From Streptacidiphilus melanogenes (GTDB taxonomy: Bacteria > Actinomycetota > Actinomycetes > Streptomycetales > Streptomycetaceae): a DNA stretch of 37,302 nt. A model generated the notes under the pieces. That model was not told the origin of the DNA. It ran no database searches and saw only the letters and a list, made by a program, of their open reading frames with translations. The position numbers and the translations under genes were made by a program. The stretch is from NCBI RefSeq assembly GCF_000787835.1, contig NZ_BBPP01000001.1, forward strand, positions 230,036 to 267,337, read 5' to 3'. Positions 23,565 to 31,518 of this stretch are shown here, one piece after another. Positions within the stretch are counted from its first letter, which is position 1; each line of letters opens with the position of its first letter.

Positions 23565-25286
23565 TCACCCCTGCCACCGGTAGCCGCGCGGGGTGACGAA
23601 CCGACCGGCCACCTCGCGGGAGGCGGTGTTGCCGACGGTGACCACGGTGAACATGTCGACCTCGGTCGGGTCGAGCGCCGCGAGCGTCGTCACCTTGTGC
23701 CACTCGTCCGGGCGGGAGACGCTGCGCGCGATGCCGACCGGGGTCGCGGGCGCGTCGCGGTGCTCCGCGAGGATGGAGAGCGCCTTGGGCAGCTGCCAGT
23801 CGCGGGCGCGGCTGCGCGGGTTGTAGAAGGTGACGACCAGGTCGGCCTCGGCGGCGGCGCGGACGCGGCGCTCGATGACCTCCCACGGGGTGTGCAGGTC
23901 GGAGAGGCTGATCGAGACGTGGTCATGGCCGAGCGGCGCGCCCAGCAGCGAGGCGGCGGCCATCGCGGCGGTGACGCCGGGGACGCCGACGACGTCGATG
24001 TCCGCGCCCGCCTCGGCCAGGGCCGGGGAGGCCATCGCGTAGACACCGGCGTCGCCGCTGCCGATCAGCGCGACGGCCAAGCCCTGCTGGGCCAGGCGGA
24101 CGGCGCTGCGGGCCCGCTCCTCCTCCGCGCCGAGGCCGGTGGCCTCGATGCGGACGCCGGGCCGGAGCAGGTCGCGGATCTGGTCGACGTACTGGTCCAG
24201 GCCCACGATGACGGAGGCGCGCCGCAGTTCGGTGCGGGCACGCCCGGTGAGCAGGTCGCGCGCGCCGGGGCCGAGGCCCACGATCGCGAGCCGGCCGCGC
24301 ACCGGGCGGCGGGCGACGGCGACCGTGGCCATCGCGGCGCGGCCCTCGGGGGCCGACTTCCGCTTGGGGACCAGGAGTTCGGTCGCCCCCGCGCCGAGCA
24401 GCGCGGCGGCCTCGGCGACGCTCGGGGTGCCGACGGCGGCCAGCGGCGCGTCGGAGGGGTTGGGCACGGCGACGGCGGCGAGCTCGTCGGCGGTGAAGAA
24501 CCGCACCGGGACGCCGAGTTCCGCCGCGGCCGCGAGCAGGCCCGGCTCGTCCGCCTTGGCGTCGACGCTGCTGAGGCCGTGCAGGGAGCGGACGTCCAGG
24601 CCGGCGTCGGCCAGCGCCGTGCGGACCAGCTCCAGGATCTCCTCCGCCGGTGCGCCCTTGCTGGCGCCGACGCCGACGACCAGGCTCGGCGGGAACAGCC
24701 GCAGGGTGGGCACCCCAGCAGCGGCGGCCGCCTCGTCGCCGACGACGATCGTCGGCGCGTCGGCGGGCGCGTCCGCGGAGACGTTGGCGGGCAGGGCGGG
24801 GAGCGGGAAGCGGTCCGCGCCGACGAGGCGGACCGGCTCGCCGTCCAGCAGCGCCCGGCTGACGGCGGCCAGATCCCCGGCGACCGGAAGACCCAGCGTG
24901 TCCAGGCCCGGGACGTCGGTCGCGTCGGTCGCCGTGGTGACCACGGCCTGCGCGTCCAGGGCCGCGGCGACGCGGACGGCGAGCGCGTTCGCGCCACCCT
25001 CGTGGCCGCCGACCAGCGCGACGGCGAAGCGACGGGCCTCGTCCACGCAGACGACCCCGGGGTCGGTGTGCTTGTCCGAGCCATCGGCGGACAGCAACGG
25101 CGCGAGCAGGCGGACGGTGGCGCCCGTGGCGAGGAAGCAGACCAGCTGCGTGCACTCGGCGAAGGCGGCCCGGACGGCGTCGCCGACCGGGCCCTCGTAC
25201 AGGCGGCAGTCGTCGGCCGCGAGGGCCTCGGCGAGCTGCGCGGCGGCCTGGCGGCCTGCGGCAGTGGCGGCGATCAGGCCGATCAC
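23565..25286 (-). CDS. cbiG-cobJ: Fusion: CbiG cobalt-precorrin-5A hydrolase + CobJ C17-methyltransferase
   Basis: A 573-aa two-domain enzyme. Residues 1 to about 325 are CbiG, with LATGATVRLLAPLL, VVCVDEARRFAVALVGGHEGGANALA and the C-terminal VVGVGASKGAPAEEIL typical of the CbiG family. From about residue 330, a SAM-dependent CobJ/CbiH domain begins (RLAIVGLGPGARDLLTGRA) and continues with GSGDAGVYAMASPALA, VPGVTAAMAAASLLGAPLGHD, TFYNPRSR and FTVVTVGNTAS. CbiG opens the delta-lactone in the anaerobic route, whereas CobJ contracts the ring. The GTG at 25286 was chosen because it overlaps the cobL stop by 4 bases and starts the CbiG domain; the open frame upstream is a shadow of cobL. Confidence 0.92.
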   Translation of the reverse strand: MIGLIAATAAGRQAAAQLAEALAADDCRLYEGPVGDAVRAAFAECTQLVCFLATGATVRLLAPLLSADGSDKHTDPGVVCVDEARRFAVALVGGHEGGANALAVRVAAALDAQAVVTTATDATDVPGLDTLGLPVAGDLAAVSRALLDGEPVRLVGADRFPLPALPANVSADAPADAPTIVVGDEAAAAAGVPTLRLFPPSLVVGVGASKGAPAEEILELVRTALADAGLDVRSLHGLSSVDAKADEPGLLAAAAELGVPVRFFTADELAAVAVPNPSDAPLAAVGTPSVAEAAALLGAGATELLVPKRKSAPEGRAAMATVAVARRPVRGRLAIVGLGPGARDLLTGRARTELRRASVIVGLDQYVDQIRDLLRPGVRIEATGLGAEEERARSAVRLAQQGLAVALIGSGDAGVYAMASPALAEAGADIDVVGVPGVTAAMAAASLLGAPLGHDHVSISLSDLHTPWEVIERRVRAAAEADLVVTFYNPRSRARDWQLPKALSILAEHRDAPATPVGIARSVSRPDEWHKVTTLAALDPTEVDMFTVVTVGNTASREVAGRFVTPRGYRWQG

Positions 25287-26578
25287 GTCTGAACTCCCTG
25301 CGAGACGGTTGGTGCGGCGGGGCGGGTGCCCCAGAGGACGAAGACAGGGTTGGTGGCGGCGAGCCGGGTGACCTCGCCGGGCAGCGGCGCGAGGCGGTTG
25401 GCCTGCAACTGCACACCCTCGACAGCCAGTCCGGCGTCGAGCAGGGCGCGGCGCGCCTCCGGTACGCGGTCGAGCGCGGCCAGGGTGACGACGACGGTGC
25501 GGCGGGCGCGCGCGGCGGCGAGGGCGACCAACCCGGCGAGGTCCGCCCCGCCTCCGCCGACGAACACGGCGTCGGGGTCCGGCAGTTCGGCCAGCGCCTG
25601 CGGCGCCTTTCCGTGGACCACGGCGACGGCGTGCGCGACGCCGTGCGCGGCGGCGTTGGCGCGGATGCGTTCCACGCCGTCCGCGTCGCGCTCGACCGCG
25701 ACGGTCGCCGCTCCGAGGCGTGCGCACTCGACCGCGACGGAGCCGCTGCCCGCGCCGACGTCCCAGACCAGCTCGCCCAGCCGTGGCCCGAGCCTGGCCA
25801 GCGCGAAGGCGCGGACCTCGGCCTTGGTGAGCATCGCGTCGCGGTGTGCGAAGGCCTCCTCGGGCAGCGCCCAGCCGCCCTCCGGCGGGCCCTCGTACCC
25901 GGCGACGGCCCGCATGGCCTGCGCGACGGGCGGCGCGTCGTCCGCCAGGCTCAGCACGACGTTGACGGCGGGCCAGTCGCGGGCGGCGGCCTCGGCGGGC
26001 GTCAGCTCGACGATGCCCTCGCCCGGTCCGCCGAGGTCGGTGGCGACGACGAGGCGGCGGCGCAGGCCGGGCATCGCGGCGAGGGCCGCGCCGATCTGGG
26101 CCGGGCCGGCGCCCGGAGAGGTGAGGACGGCGACCTTGGGCTGGGAGCGGCAGATGTTGAACGCCCGGCGCGGGTCCCGGCCGTGGGCGCTGACGGCGAC
26201 GGCGTCGTCCCAGGGCACCCCGAGGCGGGCGAAGGCGCGCGCGATGCTGCTGATGCCGGGTCGCACGTCGAGCGCGTCCGCTCCGAAGCGCTTGGCGAGC
26301 ACCCGCACGATGCCGAAGAAGCCCGGATCGCCGGAGGCGAGCACGACGATGCGCGCGTCCGGGTCCTTCTCCACCAGCAGGGCGACGGCGTCGAGCGCGG
26401 GCATGAGCGGCCCGAGCGCCAGCGCGCGGTCGGCGGGGACGCGCGCGGCGTCCAGGTGGCGCCGGGCGCCGATGACGAGCGCAGCCTCGGCGATGAGAGC
26501 ACCGCTCTCGTCCGTGGTCCCTGCTCCGAAACGTGCTGCTTCGAACTGCGTCTGTCCCAGGACGGTGATTTCAGCCAT
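25283..26578 (-). CDS. cobL: Precorrin-6Y C5,15-methyltransferase (decarboxylating)
   Basis: Methylates C5 and C15 and decarboxylates the C12 acetate. The 431-aa protein has the two expected halves. An N-terminal CbiE-type tetrapyrrole methylase domain (about 1-205) includes VVLASGDPGFFGIVRVL and VRPGISSIARAFARLGVPWDD. A C-terminal CbiT Rossmann methyltransferase follows (about 240-425), with LTKAEVRAFALARL, SAM motif LVWDVGAGSGSVAVECARLG, VERDADGVERI and DAVFVGGGG. The first 30 residues (MAEITVLGQTQFEAARFGAG) differ from the usual GxxG start and deserve a check. ATG start, overlapping the cobM stop by 8 bases. Confidence 0.92.
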   Translation of the reverse strand: MAEITVLGQTQFEAARFGAGTTDESGALIAEAALVIGARRHLDAARVPADRALALGPLMPALDAVALLVEKDPDARIVVLASGDPGFFGIVRVLAKRFGADALDVRPGISSIARAFARLGVPWDDAVAVSAHGRDPRRAFNICRSQPKVAVLTSPGAGPAQIGAALAAMPGLRRRLVVATDLGGPGEGIVELTPAEAAARDWPAVNVVLSLADDAPPVAQAMRAVAGYEGPPEGGWALPEEAFAHRDAMLTKAEVRAFALARLGPRLGELVWDVGAGSGSVAVECARLGAATVAVERDADGVERIRANAAAHGVAHAVAVVHGKAPQALAELPDPDAVFVGGGGADLAGLVALAAARARRTVVVTLAALDRVPEARRALLDAGLAVEGVQLQANRLAPLPGEVTRLAATNPVFVLWGTRPAAPTVSQGVQT

Positions 26579-27509
26579 GACCGTGGCCGGCGTCGGCCGT
26601 CGTGCCGGCCTCGCCGCCTGCGGCCTCGTTCGCGCCGACCGACCGCAGCCGTCTGCGGGCGGCCCGGTCCGCCTTGCGGAAGGTGTGGAAGTGGCCGGGG
26701 TGGTAGAGGTGCGAGCGGGTGCCCTGGGCGCCGAGCGCCGGTCCGACCAGGAAGAGCGTGTGCTTCCAGAGCCGGTGCTCCTTGACCGTCTCCTCCAGGG
26801 TGGCGACGGTGCAGCTCAGCAGCAGCTCGTCGGGCCAGGTCGCCTGGTAGGCGACGACGACCGGCGTGTCCGGCGCGTAGCCGCCCTCCAGCAGCTCCTC
26901 GACGAGCTGCTTGCTGCGGGCCGCGGACAGGAAGATCGCCATGGTGGTGCCGTGGCGCGCGAACTCGCGGACCTCCTCACCGGGTGGCATCGGCGTCTTG
27001 CCGCCGCCCAGCCGGGTGAGGATGACGCTCTGGGCGACCTCCGGGATCGTCAGCTCCCGCTGCGCGAGCGCCGCGACGGCCGAGAACGAGGAGACCCCGG
27101 GGATGATCTCGGTCTCCAGGCCGAGCAGGCGGCAGCGCTCCAGCTGCTCCTGCACCGCGCCCCACAACGAGGGGTCGCCCGAGTGGATCCGGGCCACCTT
27201 CGTGCCGTCCTGCGCGGCCCGCTCGTAGACGGCGAGGACGTCCTCCATGGGGATCAGGGAGGAGTCGAGGATCGACGCGCCCTCGCGGGCGTGCTGCAGC
27301 ACCTCCTCCTGCACCAGGCTCGCGGCCCAGATCACCACGTCCGCCTCGGCGATGGCGCGCGCGGCGCGGAAGGTCAGCAGGTCGGCGGCGCCGGGGCCGG
27401 CCCCGACGAAGGTGACCTTGCCGTTCCCTGGCCGCTCGTCGGTCGTCACAGCGTCCGTCGTCACAGCGTCCGTCGTCACAGCGTCGGTCGTCACACCGTC
27501 GATGGTCAC
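26571..27509 (-). CDS. cobM: Precorrin-4 C11-methyltransferase
   Basis: Adds the C11 methyl using SAM. After an unusual N-terminal repeat of VTTDA pentapeptides (about residues 6-25), the family sequence begins at KVTFVGAGPGAADLLTFRAARAI. It continues with AARIHSGDPSLWGAV-like sequence, EIIPGVSSFSAVAALAQRELTIPEVAQSVILTR, TMAIFLSA and RSHLYHPGHFHTFR. At 312 aa it is longer than typical CobM (about 250) because of the repeat and a Gly/Ala/His C-terminal tail. GTG start overlapping cobI by 4 bases; internal starts after the repeat would also give a complete enzyme. Confidence 0.93.
   Translation of the reverse strand: MTIDGVTTDAVTTDAVTTDAVTTDERPGNGKVTFVGAGPGAADLLTFRAARAIAEADVVIWAASLVQEEVLQHAREGASILDSSLIPMEDVLAVYERAAQDGTKVARIHSGDPSLWGAVQEQLERCRLLGLETEIIPGVSSFSAVAALAQRELTIPEVAQSVILTRLGGGKTPMPPGEEVREFARHGTTMAIFLSAARSKQLVEELLEGGYAPDTPVVVAYQATWPDELLLSCTVATLEETVKEHRLWKHTLFLVGPALGAQGTRSHLYHPGHFHTFRKADRAARRRLRSVGANEAAGGEAGTTADAGHGHG
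27442..27501. repeat. 15-bp tandem repeat, four copies, in the cobM start region
   Basis: GTCGTCACAGCGTCC is repeated from 27442 to 27501; copies 1 and 2 are exact and copies 3 and 4 differ by one or two bases. On the minus strand it encodes VTTDA repeats. Because 15 is a multiple of three, changes in copy number keep frame. Confidence 0.88.
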
Positions 27510-28255
27510 AGCTTTCCCCCTCGGCCTTCGCGACGCACTGGGGCGATCAGCGTGGACAGATACGGCAGTTCGGCGGGCAGCGGCGTCCCGGGCGTGCTCA
27601 GCTGTTCGGCCTCCAGGCCGAGCGCGGCGCCCCAGACGGCCTCGCCCTCCCGGCCCGACTCCCGCAGCGCGGCGGCGACCTGCTCGGCCAGGCGGCCGAA
27701 CTTGTAGGCGACGACGGTGCCCGGGCCCTTGAGGGCCTCCTTCAGTACCTCGGCCCCGGCGGTGACGGGCACCAGCGTCAGCGGCTCGGTGCCCTCGGCG
27801 AGGACGGTGCCGCTGCGGGCGGCCAGGTCCTGCATCGCGGTGATGCCGGGGACGGTCTCGACGGTGAGGTCGGCGACGAGCTCGCGCAGCGTGTGGGCGA
27901 GGTAGGTGAAGGTGGAGTAGACGTTCGGGTCGCCGATGGTCGCGAAGGCGACCGTCTGCGCGTCACCCGCCCGCAGCAGCTCGGCGACCCGCGTCCCGGC
28001 CGCGTCCCACGCGGCCTCGCGCCGCGTCCGGTCCTCGCGCTCGTTCAGGGCGAACACCACGCGGACGATCTTCGCGGAGTCGGCGTGGTGCAGCACCGTC
28101 GCCTCGGCTCGCCCGACCTCGCCGGAGTCCATCACCGGCACGACGACCGCGTCGGCCTCGCGCAGCACGCGCACGGCCTTCACGGTGACGAGCTCGGGGT
28201 CACCCGGGCCCATGCCCACGCCGACCAGGCGTGGGCCAGACGCGCGTTCGCGCAC
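27506..28255 (-). CDS. cobI: Precorrin-2 C20-methyltransferase
   Basis: Adds the C20 methyl, the first committed step toward the corrin ring. The product (249 aa from this start) shows RLVGVGMGPGDPELVTVKAVRVLREADAV, IVRVVFALNERED, FATIGDPNVYSTFTYLAHTL and VPGITAMQDLAAR, all diagnostic of CobI/CbiL. The GTG at 28255 is preferred because GAGG lies about 10 nt upstream; an in-frame GTG at 28270 would add five residues and has a poorer ribosome site. First gene of the operon and directly downstream of the cobalamin riboswitch, so its translation or transcription should fall when B12 is plentiful. Confidence 0.92.
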   Translation of the reverse strand: MRERASGPRLVGVGMGPGDPELVTVKAVRVLREADAVVVPVMDSGEVGRAEATVLHHADSAKIVRVVFALNEREDRTRREAAWDAAGTRVAELLRAGDAQTVAFATIGDPNVYSTFTYLAHTLRELVADLTVETVPGITAMQDLAARSGTVLAEGTEPLTLVPVTAGAEVLKEALKGPGTVVAYKFGRLAEQVAAALRESGREGEAVWGAALGLEAEQLSTPGTPLPAELPYLSTLIAPVRREGRGGKL

Positions 28256-28297
28256 GGCAGCAGTCCTCACTCGGGGTCCGCGCCCCGGCTCGTGGTG

Positions 28298-28400
28298 ACG
28301 GCGGCCAGAGTTCCTGGCTCACGGCGAGCGTCTCCGCTCTCCGCTGACAGTGGCGGGACCGCGCCGGAATCGCACCGGACTTCCTCGACATTGCCGCCGT
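28298..28400 (-). ncRNA. Compact cobalamin (B12) riboswitch
   Basis: Read on the minus strand, the leader of cobI has the invariant core GGAAGTCCGGTGCGATTCCG, then CGCGGTCCCGCCACTG, and the downstream B12-box-like AGCCAGGAACTCTGGCCG. An 8-bp closing stem (ACGGCGGC at the 5' end, GCCGCCGT at the 3' end) frames the element. Family knowledge: this core binds cobalamin and shuts off downstream genes. Here it would control the seven-gene cob operon. After it, CGGGG-CGCGGA-CCCCG forms a hairpin just before the GAGG ribosome site (about 28272-28287), a candidate expression platform acting on translation or termination. Confidence 0.93.
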
Positions 28401-28423
28401 GTTCAGTTCTCTCAGGTCGAGAA

Positions 28424-28453
28424 ATCCCACCATGGTGCGCGTATGGCAGTCAA
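28424..28453 (-). promoter_or_regulatory. Candidate promoter of the cob operon
   Basis: On the minus strand TTGACT (28448-28453) and TGGGAT (28424-28429) are 18 bp apart. Transcription would start near 28417, about 17 nt before the riboswitch stem. The -35 is strong and the -10 only fair. Independent support is that it places the riboswitch at the very start of the RNA. Confidence 0.5.
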
Positions 28454-28525
28454 CCGGACCTGTTGTGGGGTGAGCCACGTCCGCGGGGCGGGACACAGGG
28501 CCGTCCACATGCGCTTCACCTGTCG

Positions 28526-29752
28526 TCAGGACCCGGCTCGCGCGGCGACCGCGGCGGCGATCCGGGCGGACGCGAACTCCGTTCCGCACACGAAGCGCAT
28601 GAAGGGGCCGAAGCTCGCCGCGGCGGGCAGCCCGGTGAACCACAGACCCGGCACCGAGCTGCCCATTCCGGCGTCCAGAGCCGGGAAGCCGCCCAGGACG
28701 GCGACGCGGGTGCGCAGTTCGGGGGAGAGGAAGGAGAGCGCGCCGAGGTCGACCCGGTAGCCGGTGGCGGCCAGCACGTGGTCGACGGCGAACTCGCGGG
28801 CGGTGCCGTCGGGCGTGTCGGTGGTGACGACGGCTTGGTCCCCCTCGCGTCGGACGGTGCGCAGCGGGCTGCCGGAGTGCAGCGGCAGGACGCCGTCCGC
28901 GCGCGGCCGCAGCCACCAGGCGCCGCTCGGACCGAGCACCTCCTTGACCAGCCGCAGTCGTGCCTGTGCCGGAAGCGAACGGAACGCCTGCGGATACCGG
29001 GCCATGGCCCACAGGGACCAGGCCGGCCCCATGGGCGACTCGGGCTGCCAGCGCGGGCCGCTCGCCGGGGCGGCTCCGAAGCGGATCCGGCCGCGCGCCG
29101 CCAACTCCACCTGGCCGCCGCACTCGTGCAGCAGCACCGCGCCCTCGAGCGCCGACTGCCCGGCCCCGACGACCAGCACCGACCGGCCCTTGAGCGCCGT
29201 CATGTCGGCGTGCTGGGAGCTGTGGGAGAGGAGCCCCTCGGCGGACGGCCCGTCGGATGACAGGACGCGCAGGCGTCCAGGCACGTGCGCGAAGCCGGTG
29301 AGGCCGCTGGCGACGACGACGGCGGCGCTCGAGAAGACCTCGCCCGAGGCGAGTTCGAGGTCGAAGGCGTTGCCTGACGGCTTCTGGCGGATGCTCACCA
29401 CACGCTCGCGTTCCAGGAAGGGGACCAGCTGCTGCTGGAACCACTCGCCGTAGCGGGTGAACAGCTCGACGGGCACCCGGTCGTGGCCGCGCGGGGCGGT
29501 CTCGCCGACGGCCCGGCAGTAGTCCGCGAGGCTGTGGCCGGAGCGCGGTGCGGACAGGTTGGAGGCGTCGGGCGTGGACTTGAGCAGCATGCCGCCGGGC
29601 ATGGTGTCCCGCCAGCTGTGCATCGGATCGCCGAAGGCGCGCACGGAAAGGCCCGCGGCGCGCAGATGGGCTGCGACGGACAGGCCGTAGGGGCCGGCCC
29701 CGATGACGACGACGGTGCGGCGGTGCGGACTCCCGGGCGCGGGAAAGGACAT
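28526..29752 (-). CDS. FAD/NAD(P)-dependent oxidoreductase, flavin monooxygenase-like
   Basis: A 408-aa soluble flavoprotein of the FMO/TrkA-type branch. The FAD-binding VVVIGAGPYGLSVAAHL (GAGPYG at 18-23) is followed by MLLKSTPDASNLSAP and YGEWFQQQLVP. A second Rossmann motif for NAD(P)H is VLVVGAGQSALEGAVLL (near residue 195). The late ATGYRVDLGAL motif is typical of N- or S-oxygenating flavoproteins and related reductases. ATG start, with AGGAG about 8 nt upstream. It follows the ATP-grasp gene by 90 bp in the same direction and probably shares its transcript. The substrate is unknown; N-hydroxylation or oxidation of a group attached by the ligase is speculation. It ends before the cob promoter and is not part of that operon. 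Confidence 0.85.
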   Translation of the reverse strand: MSFPAPGSPHRRTVVVIGAGPYGLSVAAHLRAAGLSVRAFGDPMHSWRDTMPGGMLLKSTPDASNLSAPRSGHSLADYCRAVGETAPRGHDRVPVELFTRYGEWFQQQLVPFLERERVVSIRQKPSGNAFDLELASGEVFSSAAVVVASGLTGFAHVPGRLRVLSSDGPSAEGLLSHSSQHADMTALKGRSVLVVGAGQSALEGAVLLHECGGQVELAARGRIRFGAAPASGPRWQPESPMGPAWSLWAMARYPQAFRSLPAQARLRLVKEVLGPSGAWWLRPRADGVLPLHSGSPLRTVRREGDQAVVTTDTPDGTAREFAVDHVLAATGYRVDLGALSFLSPELRTRVAVLGGFPALDAGMGSSVPGLWFTGLPAAASFGPFMRFVCGTEFASARIAAAVAARAGS

Positions 29753-29842
29753 GGATCTGGCTCCTGTTCACGTTCGGGTGATGGGGCGGTCGGCAGCGGC
29801 CGGACACGCGTGGGCGCGTCCGGGGCAACGGTGTGGCGAAGG

Positions 29843-31099
29843 TCAGTGGGTGCGGCGGGCGTGACGGGCCCGGCGGGCGCGGGTGTCGGCGAGGAACCTG
29901 AGGCCCGGCGGGACGGAGCGGAGCAGCATCGCGGGGAAGGGCAGCGGGTCGTCCGCGGCCCACCAGCCGAGTTCCCGTTCGGTCCACTGCGACGCCGGCC
30001 ACGCCGAGGGCGTCCGGTAGTCCGTGCGTCGGTAGAAAAGGCGGGCCGGCAGGTCGATGTTCTCCACGACGATTCGACGGCCCTGGATCTGCGGCGCGAC
30101 GGGTATCGGCCGCCCGGTCAGGTGCAGGTGCAGGGCGCGCACGAGATCGACCCGGGCCTCGGTTTCGAAGAGGCGGAACTGCGCACCGATGCGCGGATTG
30201 AAATCCAGGAGTTTGTAGCGGCCGTCGCGGCGGTCGAATCTCCAGTCGAGATCGCACACGCCTGCGAATCCGACCTCCTTGCAGAAGTCGGCGGACGCCT
30301 GGGCGAGTTCCTCGTTGGGAGTGGTCACCGCCATGGCCGTCATTCCGGCATGGGGCGGCCAGGAGCGGACTTTCACCGCGGTGAAGAGAACTCGGGCGTC
30401 CTCCTCGGAACTGGTGTGCAGGTGCACGATCCAGTCCTCGGCGTCGGCGCGCGGCAGGTACTCCTGGAGGACCACGCCCGGTTGGTCACCCCACGTGTCG
30501 GCGAGCGCCGCGAGCTCCTCCGGCGAATCGATCCGGGTGGTGCCGGGCACGGCGGGACGGGAGCGGCGGGTGAACGGATCGCGGTTCTTGGCCACCAAAG
30601 GGTAGGTCGCGGACTCGGCGAAGGCGAGCACCTCCGCCCGGCTCCGCGGGGCCGCGGTGCGGGCTGTGCCGACGCCGTGCCGCAGGCACAGCTCGTGCAG
30701 GCCCTGCTTGCTGGCCAGGGCTCTGACCAGGCCCTTCGGCGTCCGCGCGAAGAGAAACCGGCCGTCAAGACCGTCCTGGTGCTCGGCCACCAGGACGGCG
30801 GCCTCCTCGTCGGTCGGGATGAGCAGCGCGGGCCGGCCGATGCGGTCGCCGATCCGCAGCAGGCCCCGCAGCAGCTCCTCGTCGGGTTCGGCCCCGGTCG
30901 TGGGCCACGGGTGTGCCCGCCGGGTGTAGCGCGAGACGGCGGCCGGGGTGAACCGGTCCTCGGTCACGGCGTGGACGGGGACGCCGAGGCGGCCGAGCGA
31001 ACGGATCGCGCCAACACCCCCGTGGTGAACCGGATAGTGGCCGAATTTGAGCAGGAGAGCGGGAACGCCGATGTCCGGCGCCAAAGGCCGAAGACCCAC
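29843..31099 (-). CDS. ATP-grasp carboxylate-amine ligase (COG3919-like)
   Basis: A 418-aa cytoplasmic ATP-grasp enzyme, expected to activate a carboxylate with ATP and join it to an amine. The N-terminal pre-ATP-grasp Rossmann-like part (PALLLKFGHYPVHHGGVGAIRSLGRLGVPVHAV) is characteristic of predicted ATP-grasp proteins found in polysaccharide loci. Then come FPLVAKNRD-like nucleotide contacts (YPLVAKNRDPF), VVLQEYLPRADAEDWIVHLH and the metal-binding LLDFNPRIGAQFRLFE. GTG start with a GGGGGGGA ribosome site. It is divergent from a glycosyltransferase operon and precedes an FAD oxidoreductase. D-aspartate ligase and carbamoyl-phosphate synthase-like proteins are distant relatives; substrates here are unknown. 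Confidence 0.85.
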   Translation of the reverse strand: MGLRPLAPDIGVPALLLKFGHYPVHHGGVGAIRSLGRLGVPVHAVTEDRFTPAAVSRYTRRAHPWPTTGAEPDEELLRGLLRIGDRIGRPALLIPTDEEAAVLVAEHQDGLDGRFLFARTPKGLVRALASKQGLHELCLRHGVGTARTAAPRSRAEVLAFAESATYPLVAKNRDPFTRRSRPAVPGTTRIDSPEELAALADTWGDQPGVVLQEYLPRADAEDWIVHLHTSSEEDARVLFTAVKVRSWPPHAGMTAMAVTTPNEELAQASADFCKEVGFAGVCDLDWRFDRRDGRYKLLDFNPRIGAQFRLFETEARVDLVRALHLHLTGRPIPVAPQIQGRRIVVENIDLPARLFYRRTDYRTPSAWPASQWTERELGWWAADDPLPFPAMLLRSVPPGLRFLADTRARRARHARRTH

Positions 31100-31122
31100 A
31101 AGTCCCCCCCGGGATACGGCAA

Positions 31123-31141
31123 CGGCGCCTTTTCGGCGCCG
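31123..31141 (-). promoter_or_regulatory. Strong hairpin in the ATP-grasp mRNA leader
   Basis: CGGCGCC, a 5-nt loop (TTTTC on the plus strand), GGCGCCG: a perfect 7-bp GC stem lying between the predicted transcription start and the ribosome site of the ATP-grasp gene. It may influence RNA stability or translation; it is not followed by a U tract. Confidence 0.45.
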
Positions 31142-31153
31142 GATCCGAATCGC

Positions 31154-31183
31154 AAGGTACCCCCGGTCTTCCGGCGTTCACAA
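31154..31183 (-). promoter_or_regulatory. Candidate promoter of the ATP-grasp/oxidoreductase unit
   Basis: On the minus strand TTGTGA (31178-31183) and TACCTT (31154-31159, TANNNT) are separated by 18 bp, predicting a start near 31147 and a leader of about 48 nt. Confidence 0.5.
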
Positions 31184-31184
31184 G

Positions 31185-31202
31185 GCACCTCGGGTGAGGT
31201 GC
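31185..31202. promoter_or_regulatory. Dyad adjoining the -35 box: GCACCTC-N4-GAGGTGC
   Basis: A perfect 7-bp inverted repeat with a 4-bp spacer lies just upstream of the leftward -35 hexamer. Position and symmetry suit an activator or repressor dimer that could act on both divergent units. The regulator is not in the window. Confidence 0.4.
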
Positions 31203-31518
31203 GGGGCGCACGGGCGGCGCACGTGGGGCGCTCGGTGAACGGGGCGGTCGCGGGTGATTCATGGGGCTGGTGTCAATCGATTTCGCCACACAGCTGGATG
31301 GTGTCGCTCCGATTGTGATGCTTCTGTTTTGGGGCGATGCCGGCCCGTGATGCTGCGGATTGCGCCGGACTGCTTTCGCGCGGCGGCGGGCCCCGTTACC
31401 GTGCTGGAGGCGGCGCGGGCCGGAAGGGCCGGGGGAGCCGCCAGGGGGCAGGGATATTCGCTTACGCACCTTCATGGCACCGTGCCGTGCCGTGTGGGGG
31501 GACCGAGGTGCATCAGTC

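Larger units (their letters stand above)
31100..31518. other. Divergent control region of the glycan locus
   Basis: A 419-bp gap between the ATP-grasp gene (leftward) and the first glycosyltransferase (rightward). It holds a leftward promoter, a dyad and a leader hairpin, listed separately. For the rightward side I see only AT-richer patches (around 31261-31340 and GGATATTCGCTTACG near 31451) without a good promoter pair. An open frame from 31360 into the glycosyltransferase lacks domain sense before 31519. Confidence 0.5.

Noticed and set aside
23496-25292. Long plus-strand open frame opposite the cbiG-cobJ fusion
   Set aside because: It is antisense to a clearly conserved enzyme and is Gly/Arg/Val-rich low-complexity sequence, as expected from high-GC shadow frames.
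25287-25727. N-terminal extension of the CbiG-CobJ fusion to 720 aa
   Set aside because: The extra part is Arg-rich and overlaps cobL coding sequence; GTG 25286 starts exactly at the CbiG domain and overlaps the cobL stop by 4 bases.
28526-29752. FAD oxidoreductase as part of the cobalamin operon
   Set aside because: A separate promoter and riboswitch lie between it and cobI, and its context links it to the ATP-grasp gene.
31360-31518. Longer N-terminus for the first glycosyltransferase
   Set aside because: The added residues are Arg/Pro-rich without domain content, whereas ATG 31519 has a well-placed ribosome site just before the GT2 domain.
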